This document shows, one piece after another, positions 34,423 through 43,607 of a stretch of 64,000 bases of DNA; positions within the stretch are counted from its first letter, which is position 1; the number at the start of each line of letters is the position of its first letter. Location of the stretch: NCBI GenBank assembly GCA_002428985.1, contig DIYL01000009.1:62001-126000 (forward strand), in the 5' to 3' direction. Position numbers and translations under genes: made by a program. Under the pieces are notes generated by a model that did not search any database, was not told the origin of the DNA, and saw nothing but the letters and a program-made list of their open reading frames with translations. The DNA comes from Anaerolineales bacterium UBA6055 (lineage in GTDB: Bacteria; Chloroflexota; Anaerolineae; Aggregatilineales; Phototrophicaceae).

Positions 34423-35172
34423 ATGACAACCTCAGATGTATTAATCACCCGCGATGACCATATTGTCAAAATCCAATTCAATCGCCCCCAAAAGAAAAAT
34501 GCGATTAATCCTGATATGTACCATGCCGTCCGTGAACAAATTGACGCTGCCAATGATGACACCGATGTGCATGTGATCTATATCACGGGGAGCGAAGATA
34601 GCTTCTCGGCAGGGAATGACCTCAAAACATTTATCAGCGACCCGACCTCAGATGCAGCGGCGCGTTTTATCATGGCAATTGCACAGGCAAAAACACCGAT
34701 TGTTGCAGCCGTCAATGGATTAGCTGTAGGCGTTGGCGTGACGATGCTCCTCCACTGTGATTTAGTCTATGCCGTTGATAGTGCGACGTTTAACTTCGCC
34801 TTTATTGATCTCGGTGTCGTGCCCGAAGCCGCCTCAAGTTACCTCTTACCACAAATGGTGGGACAACGACGCGCGGCGGAACTCTTGATGCTCGGTGAGC
34901 GTTTTGATGCCCAGACCGCGTATGAAGTTGGGATTGTTAATCAAATCTTGGTGGATGAAAATTTACAAACTGTCGCTTATGCTAAGGCACAACAACTTGC
35001 CGCTAAACCACCACAAGCACTCCGCCAGACGAAAATGCTCTTAAAACGTGGTAATGCCAAAGCGATTGAAGAGACCATCGAATTTGAACTGGGGATTTTT
35101 GGCGAACGGCTGGTTTCAGAAGAAGCCCAAGCCATCATGCAAGCGTTCATGATGCGTAGTATGAAAAAGTGA
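34423..35172 (+). CDS. Enoyl-CoA hydratase/isomerase family protein
   Basis: A 249-residue crotonase-fold protein. The oxyanion-hole and substrate segments are ITGSEDSFSAGNDLKTF (typical sAGxDLK) and AVNGLAVGVGVTMLLHCDLVYA. The two catalytic Glu residues of true enoyl-CoA hydratases are not obviously conserved: the second-Glu region reads FIDLGVVPEAASSYLLP, with Glu retained before AASS as in isomerase-like members (Eci/PaaG type). It probably acts on enoyl-CoA in fatty or aromatic acid breakdown. No other beta-oxidation gene lies next to it. Family certain, reaction uncertain. Confidence 0.88.
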   Translation: MTTSDVLITRDDHIVKIQFNRPQKKNAINPDMYHAVREQIDAANDDTDVHVIYITGSEDSFSAGNDLKTFISDPTSDAAARFIMAIAQAKTPIVAAVNGLAVGVGVTMLLHCDLVYAVDSATFNFAFIDLGVVPEAASSYLLPQMVGQRRAAELLMLGERFDAQTAYEVGIVNQILVDENLQTVAYAKAQQLAAKPPQALRQTKMLLKRGNAKAIEETIEFELGIFGERLVSEEAQAIMQAFMMRSMKK

Positions 35173-35251
35173 GACCTGTCTACCTGTAGTCATATCGGAT
35201 AATCACGATTATGATAGGCGCATGATACTCAACAGGGACGAAGGATAACCC

Positions 35252-36199
35252 ATGCAAAATATAATCTCGGCTGTACGTGATGCAGTGAAAGTTTGCAGTG
35301 CCGTACAAGAACATTATCTAATCTCAAATACCAAAAGTAGCGGTGATAACAAAGAACCTGTCACAATTGCTGATTATGGGTCGCAGGCGATTATCTGTCG
35401 GGCGATTCAAGCCCATTATCCTGATGACGCAGTTGTATCCGAGGAATCGGGTAAACAATTTTTGGAGCTTGTTTCGGCAGAACAACGTGCCAATGTGCTC
35501 GAAATTCTAGAAGAGGTGCTCGGCGAAAAAGTCACTGAAGATGAGGTTGTCGGTTGGCTAGACTTTGGCAAAGGTAAATCGGCAAGCCGGACATGGGTGA
35601 TCGATCCAATTGACGGGACAAAGGGGTTCATCGCAATGCGTCACTATGCGATCGCTTGTGGTCTGTTGATTGATGGACAAATCGCCGATGGGATTGTGGC
35701 AGCCCCCGGATATAACGATGAAGGTGCATTGTTCTATACCCAAGATGGTGCAACCTATCGTGCGCCACTGGCAGAAGGAACAGGCGAGAAAGTATCAATT
35801 TCTGATCGTGACACACCATCAGAATTTGTGGTCGTCCAGAGCTTTGAAAAAGCCCATGCGAGTAAATCACGGATGCAACTCTCACGCGAATATGCGGGTT
35901 TAGATAATGCTGTCATTCACGAATTAGACAGTATGGAAAAATATGCGTTAGTCGCTTGTGGCGATGCTGATTTATATATGCGCTTACCCCGTGAAGGCTC
36001 AACTTATGCCCATAAAATTTGGGATCATGTCGCTGGTGTCGCGTTGGTCACGCATGCAGGTGGTGTCATCACCGATGTGGATGGCTCGGCATTGGACTTT
36101 TCACAGGGCGACACATTGCCAAATCTCGGGATGATTGTCAGCAATGGCAAACATCATGATCAAATTGTCGAAGCCGTACAGAAAGTCCTTGCAGAATAA
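35252..36199 (+). CDS. 3'(2'),5'-bisphosphate nucleotidase (HAL2/CysQ-like)
   Basis: A 315-residue lithium-sensitive inositol-monophosphatase-superfamily enzyme. Metal-site motifs are VVSEESG (Glu), WVIDPIDGTKGF (D-P-I-D-G-T) and KIWDHVAGVALVTHAGG (WDxxAG). Opening KVCSAVQEH and the spacing to VTIADYGSQAII match the HAL2 (PAP phosphatase) branch rather than plain inositol phosphatases. It should convert 3'-phosphoadenosine 5'-phosphate to AMP, removing a by-product of sulfate assimilation and sulfotransferases. It is cytoplasmic. An AGGACGAAGGA site precedes the ATG. It lies 79 bp after the enoyl-CoA hydratase gene. Confident in family, good in activity. Confidence 0.9.
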   Translation: MQNIISAVRDAVKVCSAVQEHYLISNTKSSGDNKEPVTIADYGSQAIICRAIQAHYPDDAVVSEESGKQFLELVSAEQRANVLEILEEVLGEKVTEDEVVGWLDFGKGKSASRTWVIDPIDGTKGFIAMRHYAIACGLLIDGQIADGIVAAPGYNDEGALFYTQDGATYRAPLAEGTGEKVSISDRDTPSEFVVVQSFEKAHASKSRMQLSREYAGLDNAVIHELDSMEKYALVACGDADLYMRLPREGSTYAHKIWDHVAGVALVTHAGGVITDVDGSALDFSQGDTLPNLGMIVSNGKHHDQIVEAVQKVLAE

Positions 36200-36218
36200 A
36201 TTATCTCAATACAGGGCG

Positions 36219-36629
36219 TTACGATTGTTGCGGATCATGTATGTCTAACGCCCTCAGATCAACATCCACTTTTTTGAGAATGGTCACGGCATCTTCAACT
36301 GTCTCGGAGATGCGATACTCTAGCTTCAATGTCTGAAGGATGACACTAAACAAAAATGTAAATATCCCTGCAATCTTGGGCGCGACTAAGACGGTTAGAC
36401 CTTGATTGTGATTCTTTTCGGGATTAGAGGCGGCAGATAGCGCACGGAGATTGGTCGGCGCGGCGTTAAATTCACTTAGATCGGCAATGGCATGTACTTT
36501 GTGATGTGAATTCTCGACCATCGCAAATGAGTCAGCGTGTAACTGTTCAAATTCCTCTAGATCGATGTCACCGCTGATTTTGATAAATATCACACGATGT
36601 TCGACATACCACGAAATCTCATACGGCAT
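36219..36629 (-). CDS. STAS/SpoIIAA-like protein
   Basis: A 136-residue soluble protein that starts MPYEISWYVEHRVIFIKISGDI followed by LEEFEQLHADSF, the beta-alpha layout of SpoIIAA/STAS-like domains. AIADLSEFNAAPTNLRAL occupies the place of the phosphorylatable Ser loop, but I see no clear conserved DSxG motif. The hydrophobic stretch IAGIFTFLFSVIL is too short for a secure membrane helix. It converges with the nucleotidase gene (19 bp). Likely a protein-interaction or lipid-binding module; function unknown. Confidence 0.55.
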   Translation of the reverse strand: MPYEISWYVEHRVIFIKISGDIDLEEFEQLHADSFAMVENSHHKVHAIADLSEFNAAPTNLRALSAASNPEKNHNQGLTVLVAPKIAGIFTFLFSVILQTLKLEYRISETVEDAVTILKKVDVDLRALDIHDPQQS

Positions 36630-36822
36630 AGTTTAATCTCCAAATTGGGGTCGATATGGGTTTAGTGTAATAGGTTTAGCGGCTTAACTTATTAAATCGT
36701 AGTGAATAATCGTGTTTGAAAAGGCGCATTGACTCTAACAAATTTGCCTATGTTTTAAAAACAACGTGAGCGCGCTATAATCATCCCAATCTTGGTTATC
36801 CACACTGGCACAGGTGCATTAC

Positions 36823-38040
36823 ATGAATCGCTCGATTGCTCCAGAAGATCGTTATACGTCGTCGTATCGCTGGGTTATCCTAGCTGTAACTACATTTACA
36901 GGCTTTATCGTCATGGGTTTCCCAACTACAGGGCTATCAGCGCTCTTTAGTGAAATTGCTGAGTCGGTCAATCTCGATTTGATTCAGATTGGGATTGTGT
37001 GGGGCGTGGGAACCGTCATGGGGATTGTCACGACGCTGTTAGGTGGACCGCTGATCGATTACTTTGGCACACGGCATTCGCTTGTTTTTCTATGCGTGAC
37101 CATCGGGCTAACAGGGGCGTTGCGTGGCATTTCATTTGACTTTGGAACATTATTTGTCACGTCATTTTTGTTTGGTATGGTGCATCCGGTTTTGCCGATG
37201 AACCTGATTAAACTCAATCGACAGTGGTTTGCGCCGTCTCAACTTGGCTTAGCCAGTGGGATTATGTCAGCGGGGTTTGCGACCGGACTGATGTTGGGGT
37301 CACGGTTTAGCGCAACGGTGTTATCGCCGATGCTGGGTGGATGGCGTGGTGTATTAATTTTCTTGGGTGTGATGTCCGTTGTGATGGGTGTTGTCTGGCT
37401 TATCGTGCATCCGCCGATGGAAAAACCGACCAATAAACGCCCTGATATTGGGACTATCCTCAGTAATCTCAAGTTCGTCGCGCGTTATAGGGAGTTATGG
37501 GGATTTGCACTCGCCATTTTCGGTGTGTTAGGGTTGATGCGTGGCGTTGTTGGTTACGTACCGACGTACCTCCGAGAAATTGGCTGGACGCCTGTTGATG
37601 CAGATAGTGCATTGACGATTTTCTTCTTCGCAAGTTTGATCGGTGTTGTGCCAGTATCGTATATTTCGGACCGCATCGGTAATCGCCGAATCGTCATGAT
37701 TGTCGCGAGTACGTCGATGTCGATTGGTGTTGGGCTCATGTTTTTTGTTGGCTCGTCATTTTGGGGTGTGGTCTTGGCGATGGTGATTGCTGGCTTCTTC
37801 TTCGATAGTTTTATGGCGATGAACGGAGCATCTGTGTCTGAGATTGATGGTCTGGATATTGCACTCGTTGGCAGTGCGCTTGGGTTTGCAGGCATGTTAC
37901 AGAATGTCAGTGCGACAATTGTTCCACCATTAGGCAATACACTCTCGACGATTGGACTAAATTTTCCATTTTTGTTGTGGTCGGCATCGGGTGTGTTGGC
38001 AGTTTTGGCATTGGTTTTCATTCGCAAACGCAAAGCTTAA
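36823..38040 (+). CDS. MFS transporter, 12-TM
   Basis: About 405 residues with 12 hydrophobic helices. ATG 36823 is preferred over GTG 36814. Loop 2-3 has GGPLIDYFGTRHS (the MFS G-x-x-x-D-x-x-G-x-R-x signature), and the second half repeats it as SYISDRIGNRRIV. Helix 4-5 LASGIMSAGFATGLMLGS is the usual antiporter-like Gly-rich segment. The overall pattern resembles the CynX/NimT and oxalate/formate-like branches. The substrate cannot be given. It is a single gene, followed by a strong hairpin. Confidence 0.87.
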   Translation: MNRSIAPEDRYTSSYRWVILAVTTFTGFIVMGFPTTGLSALFSEIAESVNLDLIQIGIVWGVGTVMGIVTTLLGGPLIDYFGTRHSLVFLCVTIGLTGALRGISFDFGTLFVTSFLFGMVHPVLPMNLIKLNRQWFAPSQLGLASGIMSAGFATGLMLGSRFSATVLSPMLGGWRGVLIFLGVMSVVMGVVWLIVHPPMEKPTNKRPDIGTILSNLKFVARYRELWGFALAIFGVLGLMRGVVGYVPTYLREIGWTPVDADSALTIFFFASLIGVVPVSYISDRIGNRRIVMIVASTSMSIGVGLMFFVGSSFWGVVLAMVIAGFFFDSFMAMNGASVSEIDGLDIALVGSALGFAGMLQNVSATIVPPLGNTLSTIGLNFPFLLWSASGVLAVLALVFIRKRKA

Positions 38041-38048
38041 GATCTGTA

Positions 38049-38079
38049 CCTCTTTAGCAAATACTACAGACTAAAGAGG
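38049..38079. terminator. Bidirectional terminator candidate
   Basis: CCTCTTTAG and CTAAAGAGG form a perfect nine-bp stem with a 13-base loop between the convergent MFS and Dabb genes. No long T run follows on either strand, so termination strength is uncertain. Confidence 0.55.
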
Positions 38080-38106
38080 CCATTTGTCAGATAGGTATCG
38101 ATCGTA

Positions 38107-38424
38107 TTATGCGCTATCTTGCGCCCAATAGTCGACTACTAAAACTTGATCGAGATGAGGTTGTAGCGTTTCGCCAAAGGCTTTGTGGGCTGGATGTGGT
38201 AGGTAAGCGTCGCGATCCGCTTCACTCAAAAATGTCACCTGAAAACAGTGTGTGAAGCCCTGCTGGATATTTTCCACACTGACATCTGTGCCCCACTCAA
38301 AATCATGGATTTCATCAATTTCATTTTTTAGGTTGGCGAAAGCTTTTACTACGCCTTGAATATCGTCTGCACTGGATGTGTCTTTGAAAGAAAATAAAAC
38401 AATATGTCGCAATACCTTTGTCAT
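38107..38424 (-). CDS. Dabb-family stress-responsive alpha/beta-barrel protein
   Basis: A 105-residue dimeric alpha+beta barrel (Dabb) protein: LRHIVLFSFKD opens with the strand containing the conserved His, followed by the FANLKNEIDEIHDFEWGTDVS helix-strand and the CFQVTFLSEADRDAYLPHPAHKAFGETL segment with the characteristic Y-x-x-HPxH. Length equals the family standard. Members include stress-induced proteins of plants and bacterial proteins of unknown function, with some related polyketide cyclases. It is a single gene, cytoplasmic. No catalytic claim is made. Confidence 0.88.
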   Translation of the reverse strand: MTKVLRHIVLFSFKDTSSADDIQGVVKAFANLKNEIDEIHDFEWGTDVSVENIQQGFTHCFQVTFLSEADRDAYLPHPAHKAFGETLQPHLDQVLVVDYWAQDSA

Positions 38425-38520
38425 GAGTGAATCTCCTGTTCAATTGGCTGATTTGACTCATTTTACTCATGGATGCGCAGATACGCGACATAGTTCTATC
38501 GTAGGGTGTTAGATTAAGAG

Positions 38521-39351
38521 TTAATTACCAGTATAGAGTGGGTTCTGGCTGAAGGCTGTATCGTTGCTGAAGAAGTCCGTATCCAATTGTGGATTACCGT
38601 TATCATCCAACTCATTTTCGAGCATACGATATGCACGTTCTACCAGTGCCAAGCGGTGATCAGATGCCACATTGGCTTGAAGATCTGCACCTTGATAGAT
38701 ATATTTCTCCATCAGATCATGGAATGCATTTGCAGACGCGCTACCTTTATAAGCGAGAACAGCTTGTTGGAATACAATCTCATTGCCGAAGTAGTGAGAA
38801 TTTGCCATTTGCATCATGTCGGCAATGTCGGATTTATTGCCACTGTTGAGGACATCGTCTGGTGAATTATAGGCAGAAAAGCGTCCACGTTTGAGTGCAT
38901 TGGTAATCCCCGATGCTGTACGTCCATTATCACGCCATTCGATATAATAGTTATTCAATTTATTCATCTTATTGACAGAGTCATAGGCAATGTCAAATGC
39001 TTCAGCTAATGGTTTACCCGCCTGTTGCGCATTGAAATATTTGGTACGTTTTCTGGCGGAACTTTTATTTTCCGGTTCGTATTTACGTTGAACTGTTTCA
39101 GATTGCTTTTGGGTAATATTGGGTGTCGTGTTACTCGAATTTTCCTTAGCTTGACGCATCAATCGATTGACAACTTGGTTACCATGCGTTGTCTGCAATT
39201 GTTGTACAACCGATGGGGTTAAATTTTCTTGTGTTGGATTTTCCATCACCCGTTGCAAAAAACTACGGTTTACTTGGGATTTACCTGATTTGGTAATTTG
39301 TGGCACCCGTTGTGAAACACGCTTTGTTCGTTGGATACGTTGTCTAGTCAT
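38521..39351 (-). CDS. Putative eCIS-type cargo/effector-like protein
   Basis: A 276-residue protein with no signal peptide. The first 30 residues are strongly basic. Residues about 31-67 carry SFLQRVMENP...LTPSVVQQLQTTHGNQVVNRLMRQ, which resembles the L-Q-x-x-x-G-N-x-A-V-x-x-L motif found near the N-terminus of proteins associated with extracellular contractile injection systems and DUF4157 toxins. A Gln/Ser/Asn linker follows, then a helical C-terminal domain of about 180 residues without a recognisable catalytic motif. No sheath, tube or baseplate gene is in the window, so association with such a machine is inference. Confidence 0.6.
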   Translation of the reverse strand: MTRQRIQRTKRVSQRVPQITKSGKSQVNRSFLQRVMENPTQENLTPSVVQQLQTTHGNQVVNRLMRQAKENSSNTTPNITQKQSETVQRKYEPENKSSARKRTKYFNAQQAGKPLAEAFDIAYDSVNKMNKLNNYYIEWRDNGRTASGITNALKRGRFSAYNSPDDVLNSGNKSDIADMMQMANSHYFGNEIVFQQAVLAYKGSASANAFHDLMEKYIYQGADLQANVASDHRLALVERAYRMLENELDDNGNPQLDTDFFSNDTAFSQNPLYTGN

Positions 39352-39476
39352 AGTAAAACCTTATGTCTAAATTAATGAATTACATGTACACTATAAAACA
39401 TTTTCTCCTATACAGGAGAAATTGCACAAAGATTTTACATTTATAGGTGTATTGAATAGACTTTTTCGTATGGAAA

Positions 39477-41360
39477 TCAACTCCCTGAAATACGCGAGTC
39501 ACTTGGTGCGACTTCAAAGATGGCTTGCCACGGCAAATAGTGTGTGAATTCATAATCACGGTTGACTAGTTCACCACCCATATCATATACATTGCGATAA
39601 ACTGTCACATCGGCACCATCGGCTGAGTAATCAATTTGGCGAATTTCACCGGGTTGCAAATCACTATTCGAGATAAAGCGATTTGGTGGTGCGTCCACAA
39701 CTGCTTTGATGATTGGTTCTTCAATCTCGGTTTGCCAATGTGTTGTGCTATAGAAGCGGAATTGAATCGCATCTTGTGCAGGATAGATGTCGGTTTCAAT
39801 CAGCAGGTGGTAGGGCGTATTATTCTGGAAACGGAAATCACGTTCAGGTTGCCAGATTGCTGCATCAAGTCCCGGAGGCGCATTGTTTAATTCATAGTAG
39901 CCGACCCGATACCCGTGGCTGTTGCGTTCGGTAATCGCAAAACCACCCTCAAATGCGGCACGGAAAACCGTTGTGCTGACCTGACAAATACCACCGCCAA
40001 TCCCCGTGACAGTGCGTCCACCAAAAATAACATTTCCGTCAACAAAGCCTGCTTCGGGTTCAATTTCCCCGAGGAAGTAATTAAATGAGAATTCCTCGCC
40101 GGGTGGAATGATAATGCCATCGAGTTTGCTCGCGCCAATCGCGATATTGATACGGCGATTATTTTCTGATCCTGTGAAGTAGGTTGTAGCTTCTGCGACG
40201 AGTGTGGTGATTCCTAATTCGGTCGCTGTGATTTGGTTGTGGAAGCGTGGTAGCGTGTAGTCAAATGCAACCGGTACGATGCGGGATTCATTGGAGAAAA
40301 CAGCTTCTTCCAACCGTGTAATAGTGCTTGCGACATTCAATTCACGGCCACTTGCAGATGGTTCAGTCACAATCAGTTGTCCAGTGGATGGATCAAAATT
40401 AAAGCGACCATCGACGGATGAAGTAATTAAACCGGGGGCGAGTGTATCTAAAAATGTAGTGAATGAAGACATATCAATGCTGACGTTATAACTGCGTGTG
40501 CCGTCACCATTATCTTGCAGGACAACACTTAGTAGCGATAGAATTTGCTCTCGGCTGACTGTCCACGGACCGAGTTGCTCGCCAAATGCTGAGGTTGCGT
40601 TCAAGCTAATTGGGCCGGATAATGCTGTGCGAATGCGGGCAGCAGCATCATCTACATTCCAGACAATCGGAGGTGTTTCGTTGATCACCAACGGAATTTC
40701 GCGTCCGCTATCGAAGCTTAAAATCGCCTCCGTCAATTGTACCAGTGTCGCGCCAACATTGAGTTCGCGACCTGTGACACCACGCGTGGTATTAACAACT
40801 AGCCCCTCAAGGCTGAGCGTTGCATCTTGGGAAGGTCTATCAATCTCGGTTGCGATGCTGCGTAAAAATGTCTCGGCAACACTCTGGTTATATGTCACAA
40901 TCGGCGGGATACTTTCACCTGTAAACCACGCACTCGCCTGTTGTGTTAAATTCTGGATACTATCGGGTGTGTGACCCACTTGATATGCACGACTCACAGT
41001 CTCATCGAGGTCAAATGATACACCCAAATCTTCGGCAGACATTTGCCAGATACGATCCCCATCACGGAAAGTGTAAATTGCTTCGTTCGCATAAGTGTAG
41101 CTATTTGCAAGCGCTGTGGTGGCTTCTTCATATGTCATTCCACTGACATCAATCCCGGCGACGGATACACCTGGTACAATCCGATCTTGCACGCGGATTT
41201 GAAAGGCAACTAAAAACACACCCAGTACCAGTGCTAAAATGACTAATCCCATAAATCCGAGCAACGGTAGACGGATTAACCAAACGGCCACAGGGTTCAT
41301 TGGTTGGGGTTGCCGTGGGGGAAGCATCTGCGGTGGACGATTATACACAGGTTGCGTCAT
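39477..41360 (-). CDS. VanW-family protein with peptidoglycan-binding-like domains
   Basis: A 627-residue protein: Pro-rich cytoplasmic start, one TM helix (about residues 28-52), two tandem PG_binding_4-like repeats (VSVAGIDVSGMTYEEATTAL near 67 and related copies around 195 and 315), then a VanW domain at about 400-530 with FSFNYFLGE, GRTVTGIGGGICQVSTTVF and RNSHGYRVGYY. The end has a G5-like strand region (DLQPGEIRQIDYSADGADVTVYR). The C-terminal part lies outside the membrane. VanW domains accompany cell-wall genes but their chemistry is unknown. Single gene with a long upstream gap. Family certain, function unknown. Confidence 0.9.
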   Translation of the reverse strand: MTQPVYNRPPQMLPPRQPQPMNPVAVWLIRLPLLGFMGLVILALVLGVFLVAFQIRVQDRIVPGVSVAGIDVSGMTYEEATTALANSYTYANEAIYTFRDGDRIWQMSAEDLGVSFDLDETVSRAYQVGHTPDSIQNLTQQASAWFTGESIPPIVTYNQSVAETFLRSIATEIDRPSQDATLSLEGLVVNTTRGVTGRELNVGATLVQLTEAILSFDSGREIPLVINETPPIVWNVDDAAARIRTALSGPISLNATSAFGEQLGPWTVSREQILSLLSVVLQDNGDGTRSYNVSIDMSSFTTFLDTLAPGLITSSVDGRFNFDPSTGQLIVTEPSASGRELNVASTITRLEEAVFSNESRIVPVAFDYTLPRFHNQITATELGITTLVAEATTYFTGSENNRRINIAIGASKLDGIIIPPGEEFSFNYFLGEIEPEAGFVDGNVIFGGRTVTGIGGGICQVSTTVFRAAFEGGFAITERNSHGYRVGYYELNNAPPGLDAAIWQPERDFRFQNNTPYHLLIETDIYPAQDAIQFRFYSTTHWQTEIEEPIIKAVVDAPPNRFISNSDLQPGEIRQIDYSADGADVTVYRNVYDMGGELVNRDYEFTHYLPWQAIFEVAPSDSRISGS

Positions 41361-41707
41361 GTTGTTTCCTCAATAATTCAATGTCTCAATCTATCTGGTT
41401 ATCTTATTGTATTCACACAATAGCCCTTGTATAGGGCATTCCAATTTTAGCCGATATTTATCAAAAATTTCTTACACACATCCAATTATTTAGGACGCAT
41501 TCTGCAATAGAACCGATCTAGTTGCGTAGAGAATACGAATTTATGACATCCTTGCACTGATGCGAGATGTGAGGAGTTTGTTGCAGGGGTTAATCATATG
41601 CCATTATAGTTTGCATCAATCTTGTTATATGGTGATGACATCAACTGATATTAGTCGGTACGATTGGGCGCATCTATCTGTTTGACAACGGGTAGCGACT
41701 TTCAACA
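41361..41707. other. Intergenic gap of 347 bp
   Basis: AT-rich region between the VanW gene and the TfoX-like gene, both on the minus strand. It would hold the VanW promoter. I see no convincing ORF, repeat or hairpin, and no clear promoter boxes. Confidence 0.4.
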
Positions 41708-42037
41708 TCATTCACTTGCAAATTCCATTGATTCTTCGTATAAGTCGATGTGTTGATGATAGTCTTCAGACGCATCATACGTAATCGACATCCAACTTTT
41801 CCAAACGATACCATCTGCCGGATAAAATTCGGAGAACGCATCATTGTCAGCAATTAATTCTGCGACACGAGCTTTGGGTAGTTTAATCCCGATACCATCG
41901 CCACCGACAAAACAGAACGCCTTTTTATTGATTTTATAACAGGGATACCCAAACATCGTACCCGCCGTAATCAGCGGGTTTACGAGTAAAATGTCGTCCA
42001 TTGTTTGTTTATGGCTGTCGATATAATTATCCGCCAT
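41708..42037 (-). CDS. TfoX N-terminal-like small protein (paralog of 15686-16009)
   Basis: A 109-residue protein with GTMFGYPCYKINKKAFCFVGGDGIGIKLPKARVAEL, the same core (M-x-G-x-P-C-x-x-x-x-x-K-x-F ... KLPK-x-R-V-A-E-L) as the protein at 15686-16009. It begins two bases after the LLM oxidoreductase stop, so it is probably its operon partner. No catalytic residues are recognised. Such stand-alone domains are usually annotated TfoX/Sxy N-terminal. Function unknown. Confidence 0.68.
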   Translation of the reverse strand: MADNYIDSHKQTMDDILLVNPLITAGTMFGYPCYKINKKAFCFVGGDGIGIKLPKARVAELIADNDAFSEFYPADGIVWKSWMSITYDASEDYHQHIDLYEESMEFASE

Positions 42038-42039
42038 TG

Positions 42040-42894
42040 TTAGACTCCGAAGCGTTTTTTGAAGGTCTGGAGGCGTTCAAGGTAATCATCTAATTTTTCA
42101 CCGTGTGGATACACAGCGAGTTCCGTAGCACCGAGTTTCTTCCAGCCTTTGACGTAGTCTTCCCATTCTTCTTCGGGTAGCCGCTCTGTTATCAGGCGAG
42201 TATGTAATCCGAGCTCGTCTTTCTTACCGCATTCTTCGGCAAATGCCCAATATTTATCGCAGAGTTCTTGTGCGTCTTCAGGTTTCCATGAGTGTGCTAA
42301 CCATCCGCTACTGAGGCGGGCAGCACGTTGCAAGACGACATCAGCCGTTCCACCAATCCATAATGGAATCGGTTGTTGAGGTGGTAACGGGTTAAGACCA
42401 GCATCATCAATCATGTCGAATTCGCCTTCAATGCGGACAAGGGGTTGCGTCCACAATTCACGTAGAATCGCGATTTGTTCTTCGACACGTGCGCCACGTG
42501 TTTTGAAGTCATAGCCTAGAGAGTTATATTCGACCTCATTCCAACCGACACCAACACCCATCCGAAAACGACCATTGGATAAGATGTCAACTTGTGCAGC
42601 TTGTTTTGCAACCAGCGCGGTCTGACGTTGTGGCAAAATCAAAACGCCTGTCATAAATCCAATCGTTTCTGTCACACCTGCAAGATAGGCAAACAGCGTG
42701 AAGACTTCATGGAACATATCTTCATGCGTATATGCACCACCTTTCCAACTTTCACGGTCGGGATTTGCGCCAAGTACATGGTCATAAGCCAGTAGGTGAT
42801 GATACCCCATTTCTTCTGCTGCTTGAACAAAATCGCGGATGACAATTGGATCAGCACTGAGTTGGTTCTGTGGAAATACCACTCCAAATTTCAT
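42040..42894 (-). CDS. LLM-class flavin/F420-dependent oxidoreductase
   Basis: The start is taken at ATG 42894 (GAGG five bases upstream); the frame runs further up without similarity. The 284-residue protein is a luciferase-like (LLM) TIM barrel: MKFGVVFPQNQLSADP, GYHHLLAYDHVLGANP, TETIGFMTGVLILPQRQTALVAKQAAQVDILSNGRFRMGVGVGWN and PLWIGGTADVVLQRAARLSSGW. This pattern fits the probable F420-dependent subgroup (TIGR03619-like). It would transfer hydride from F420H2 or FMNH2 to an unknown substrate. A TfoX-like gene follows two bases later and an acetyltransferase gene lies 48 bp upstream. Confidence 0.9.
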   Translation of the reverse strand: MKFGVVFPQNQLSADPIVIRDFVQAAEEMGYHHLLAYDHVLGANPDRESWKGGAYTHEDMFHEVFTLFAYLAGVTETIGFMTGVLILPQRQTALVAKQAAQVDILSNGRFRMGVGVGWNEVEYNSLGYDFKTRGARVEEQIAILRELWTQPLVRIEGEFDMIDDAGLNPLPPQQPIPLWIGGTADVVLQRAARLSSGWLAHSWKPEDAQELCDKYWAFAEECGKKDELGLHTRLITERLPEEEWEDYVKGWKKLGATELAVYPHGEKLDDYLERLQTFKKRFGV

Positions 42895-42941
42895 AATATC
42901 CTCTTTCACGTTAAAAATAATAAGCCACAATATAGCGGAAT

Positions 42942-43529
42942 TTATGTTGTTTGATTGCCTCGATCTGATGGGATTATAGAATAGACCATCGCATTTGTCA
43001 GTTCACCGTTGTTACGACGATGATGATTACGGAATGTGCCTTCTAATGTAAAGCCGACTTTTTCAGCAACCCGTTGCGTCGCAGAATTTTCGGTATCGAT
43101 CAATAATTGCACACGAACCATGTTAAATAGATCGAAACTGATGTCAATAACACGATTCACGGCTTCGCTCATATACCCTTCGCCTTGCATCGAGGCGCGC
43201 ACCCAAAAACCAAGCGATGCACTTGGGATTGACCAGTCGATACGATGAAGACGGGTTTCTCCCACAAAATCACCTGTATCTTGCCGGAAAATCAATAGAT
43301 GGATCACACGACGCATCAGCATCTCGGTGCGGATTTCACGTAACAGTTCTTCAGTATCTTCGGCACTACTCGGAATCTGTCCCTTTGGAAGCCAACTTTG
43401 TAAGATCCCAATAGATTCTTGAATCGCAGGAAATGTAATATTACTATCCCCATCCAGCGGAGTCCGTAAAATAAGACGGCTACTTTCAAATTGATGCGGA
43501 ATATCAAGGAGAATTGGATTGACCTGCAT
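42942..43529 (-). CDS. GNAT N-acetyltransferase, RimJ/RimL-like
   Basis: A 195-residue Acetyltransf_3 protein: FESSRLILRTPLDGDS, FVGETRLHRIDWSIPSASLGFWVRASMQGEGYMSEAV (the Q-G-E-G-Y loop binds acetyl-CoA), LFNMVRVQLLIDTENSATQRVAEKVGFTLEGTFRNHHR. All the hallmarks of ribosomal-protein-alanine acetyltransferases are present. Substrate unknown. It is the first gene of a probable operon with the LLM oxidoreductase and TfoX-like genes. Confidence 0.88.
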   Translation of the reverse strand: MQVNPILLDIPHQFESSRLILRTPLDGDSNITFPAIQESIGILQSWLPKGQIPSSAEDTEELLREIRTEMLMRRVIHLLIFRQDTGDFVGETRLHRIDWSIPSASLGFWVRASMQGEGYMSEAVNRVIDISFDLFNMVRVQLLIDTENSATQRVAEKVGFTLEGTFRNHHRRNNGELTNAMVYSIIPSDRGNQTT

Positions 43530-43607
43530 TAAATTAACACCCTACTGCGTGGTTAAATGTACTTCTACAGTAACATAGCTTATGGCGTTCAAAGACTTAA
43601 CATCGTG

